DNA of 64,000 bases. Source: Branchipolynoe longqiensis (taxonomy: Eukaryota > Annelida > Polychaeta > Phyllodocida > Polynoidae). Positions 61,930-64,000 of the stretch are shown in pieces (position 1 is the first letter of the stretch; each line of letters begins with the position of its first letter). A program made the position numbers and the translations under genes. The notes beneath the pieces are model-generated. The model saw nothing but the letters and a program-made list of their open reading frames with translations, searched no databases and had not been told where the DNA came from. The stretch is taken from the NCBI GenBank assembly GCA_030323885.1, contig CM059190.1, positions 90,239,989 through 90,303,988 on the forward strand. The letters run 5' to 3'.

Positions 61930-64000
61930 TTGGAACTGGTGTCATCATGTTCTATGAATATGTCAATACTATGTAGGACAACCAGCTTTACAGTCCCTTC
62001 TCTAATCTGTGGCAAGGTGCATTACCAAATATGTTGTTGTTTTAGTAAATAGGCCTATATTTATTCTGCTGAATAGGCTTTCTGTCAGCTTAGAAATATT
62101 GGAATAGAATCTGGATACGTATATATGTGAAGTGGGCGAGACTATACTCCAGCTGTTGTCATTGTGGGCTTGGGTCGAGCAAGCCGCATTTGGAAATGCG
62201 GGCGGCTTGCCAAGACGAACTCGCATTGGCCATCAAATGCGGGGCAGGGTTCACTGCTGTAACTCATTGCTAGGAGACGCAGGTTGCGACTCTCCTAGCA
62301 ACGTAAGGAGGTCGAGCGCTCGGGCTAAGATCAATTGAACATGCCTTAAGCGCACTCTGATGTTTTAGACAAGATTTAGGCTTTAATGGTCAGAATTCCA
62401 AACTTTATTAACTTAACGAAATGGGAGGGGATGTATTTATTCATATTGAGCATTATTGAAGAACTTAGATTGTACCAGTAGGAACAGAAATAAAGTTGTG
62501 AGCTCTATAAAGTGATTGAAACATTCCTTTCATTCCTTACTATCCTCCAGTCCCTTAGTATATTAACCGCTATGGTCAACTTGATATTAATATTCCATTA
62601 TTATCTATATAATTAAGGGCCCTCTGCCCAGTGGGCTGTAAGATGTCGATCACCCCCCCTCCGGGGAAATAATAACCACCTTCTTAATACCAGCATGAAT
62701 TACTGTAATAACACATACCTGAGTAAACACTATCTAGGCTGTTTATAAGTGACAGCGGCGGCAGAGTAGACTGTCCGCTTTGTTCTGGATTACATAAAGT
62801 ACTATAACACACTAGATGGCAGGGAGGAGAGCCAGTAAATTAAGGAAATAACTAATATACGTCTATTAAATGCAGGAGAGGGTCAATCTGTATCTCTATG
62901 GCACTCTGGCTCTCTTCCCTTAGCCCGGGTTTCATAGCATGAAGGCGGTCAACTGGCGGCGGGACGAGAGGTGGCAGCAGCCTGTGGCATGGCCAGGAAA
63001 TTCACATGGAATTATTACGGAAACATTTAGGCACGCAACGGTGTGAACGGTTAAATATATATAAATATATATGGATAGTGATGAACCCTTTATCGCATGT
63101 AATAAGTTCTGTAGTGGTTCCTCCCCCCCGCCCCACCCCCCAGCCCCTCCTATGAGGTGCGGGGGTGACCAGCATGCACTTCGCCCCCCCCCCCCCCCCC
63201 CGTCACTCTTATCTGGGCTACTTTCACCACTCGGTCGGGATCATTTAAACAGTTTGCCCCTTGTAAACAGAATAGCAAAAGACTGGAGTGGTTGAGAAGA
63301 GAATAGTTAATTCCCTACCTAAACTTTAAAATCTGACCATCCGAGCAGGTCTGGAGGTGGTAGTGACCAGACACTTCTGGTATCAGGGTGGCTAGGAGCC
63401 ACTCACAGGTGGCGCCATAGTGGCATAAACAGGAACTAACTTCTATGACAGGAGGATAGTACTATAGTAGGGAATAACTAATATATAGAAGAGAACTGAT
63501 AAGTGGTAGCACAGTGTCCTTGTTTATACTCCCATAATAGATTAAAGATCACATATATATATAATTTATATATATAAAGAAAGAAGGGAACAAATTCACA
63601 GAACATTGCATAAACCTGCAATGCCATTTAACGCTTATTCACCACAATTATGTATACTACTTCTACTACCGAATTGGAATTTATTGTAGCCTTTGATGCA
63701 TGAAGGGCCGGAGGTTGTGGCAGGTTGAATCAGTAGATGACTTAGTTCAGGCTCTTCTATCCGATCACTGAAGAGGGAGGAGAGGCTGAGGAGCATGTGG
63801 AAGCCTCAGGCCTTATTATCCTTGTATGGCGCTTACGCAGCATATAATACTTGTATTATTGAACGGGAATTGCATTCAGTTATATTACAACTGATAGTTT
63901 CGTGTATGTATCAATCAATTTTAGTATTTACTATAGGCTGGAGGACTAGTACTCTGGCGTTAACAAGAGACATTATTCAATTAATAAACTACATTTAATA
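61930..64000. other. No recognisable gene
   Basis: About 2 kb of ordinary sequence with C runs (63121-63127 and 63185-63200), (TA)n at about 63550-63575 and GGCGCC words. GGCTTGCC/GGCGGCTTG and TGCGGGC words near 62185-62245 hint at an old duplication. No coding region, SINE or TIR was identified with confidence. Confidence 0.45.

Overview
This is eukaryotic, intergenic, repeat-dominated DNA from an animal, most probably a mollusc or another lophotrochozoan. No rRNA, operon or bacterial-type gene is visible, and I recognise no intact host protein-coding gene. The molluscan suggestion rests on three repeat types: a tRNA-derived SINE with a GGGACGTAGCTCAG head and a TTAAATAAAAC end (three copies), many copies of a second tRNA-derived SINE whose tail reads GACCTTAGATGTTGCCAGGACGTAAAAC followed by (AAC)n (that tail is quoted in two parts in the entries), and repeats ending in GTTAAACAAACAAAC. 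This is inferred from recall of molluscan repeats, not from a database search.

Layout. 0-8 kb: a LINE 3' end running off the left edge, SINEs, a 52-bp x 10 tandem array, an inverted pair of dispersed repeats, and a 22-bp minisatellite. 8-11 kb: two short terminal-inverted-repeat (TIR) elements around a decayed LINE ORF1. 11-19 kb: SINEs, microsatellites, a 258-bp MITE and a TG...CA element resembling a solo LTR. 19.3-26.2 kb: the only protein-rich block, a decayed Polinton/Maverick-type DNA transposon (adintovirus-like) on the minus strand. It holds a packaging-type ATPase, a NADAR-domain protein, a protein-primed family B DNA polymerase broken by a nested RTE-type retrotransposon, an acidic N-terminal region and a C2H2 zinc-finger ORF. 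26-47 kb: SINEs and MITEs nested in one another, including a solo-LTR-like element inside a SINE, a LINE inside a SINE, and one TIR element inside another. 47-54 kb: C-rich low complexity, a hexanucleotide tract, a 1.7-kb 24-bp minisatellite and a 63-bp x 12 array. 54-62 kb: a cluster of TIR elements of the same kind as those at 8, 10 and 28 kb. 62-64 kb: nothing recognised.

Two things stand out. First, at least eight TIR elements share a terminal GTCACA core and 3-bp TAA/TTA/TAT-type target duplications. They also share a TTTTG-n-ACATGT-n-CAAAA palindrome, mostly about 165-205 bp from one end, yet their interiors are filled with quite different family-specific short motifs. Second, the Polinton block carries a NADAR-domain gene between the polymerase and ATPase genes, which I do not know as a standard Polinton component.

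Almost everything here is decayed: reading frames are broken by stops, frameshifts and insertions. Several tandem arrays vary in exactly the way CpG deamination predicts (CG to TG or CA), which suggests methylated repeats. Coordinates of repeat edges are read by eye and may be off by some bases.
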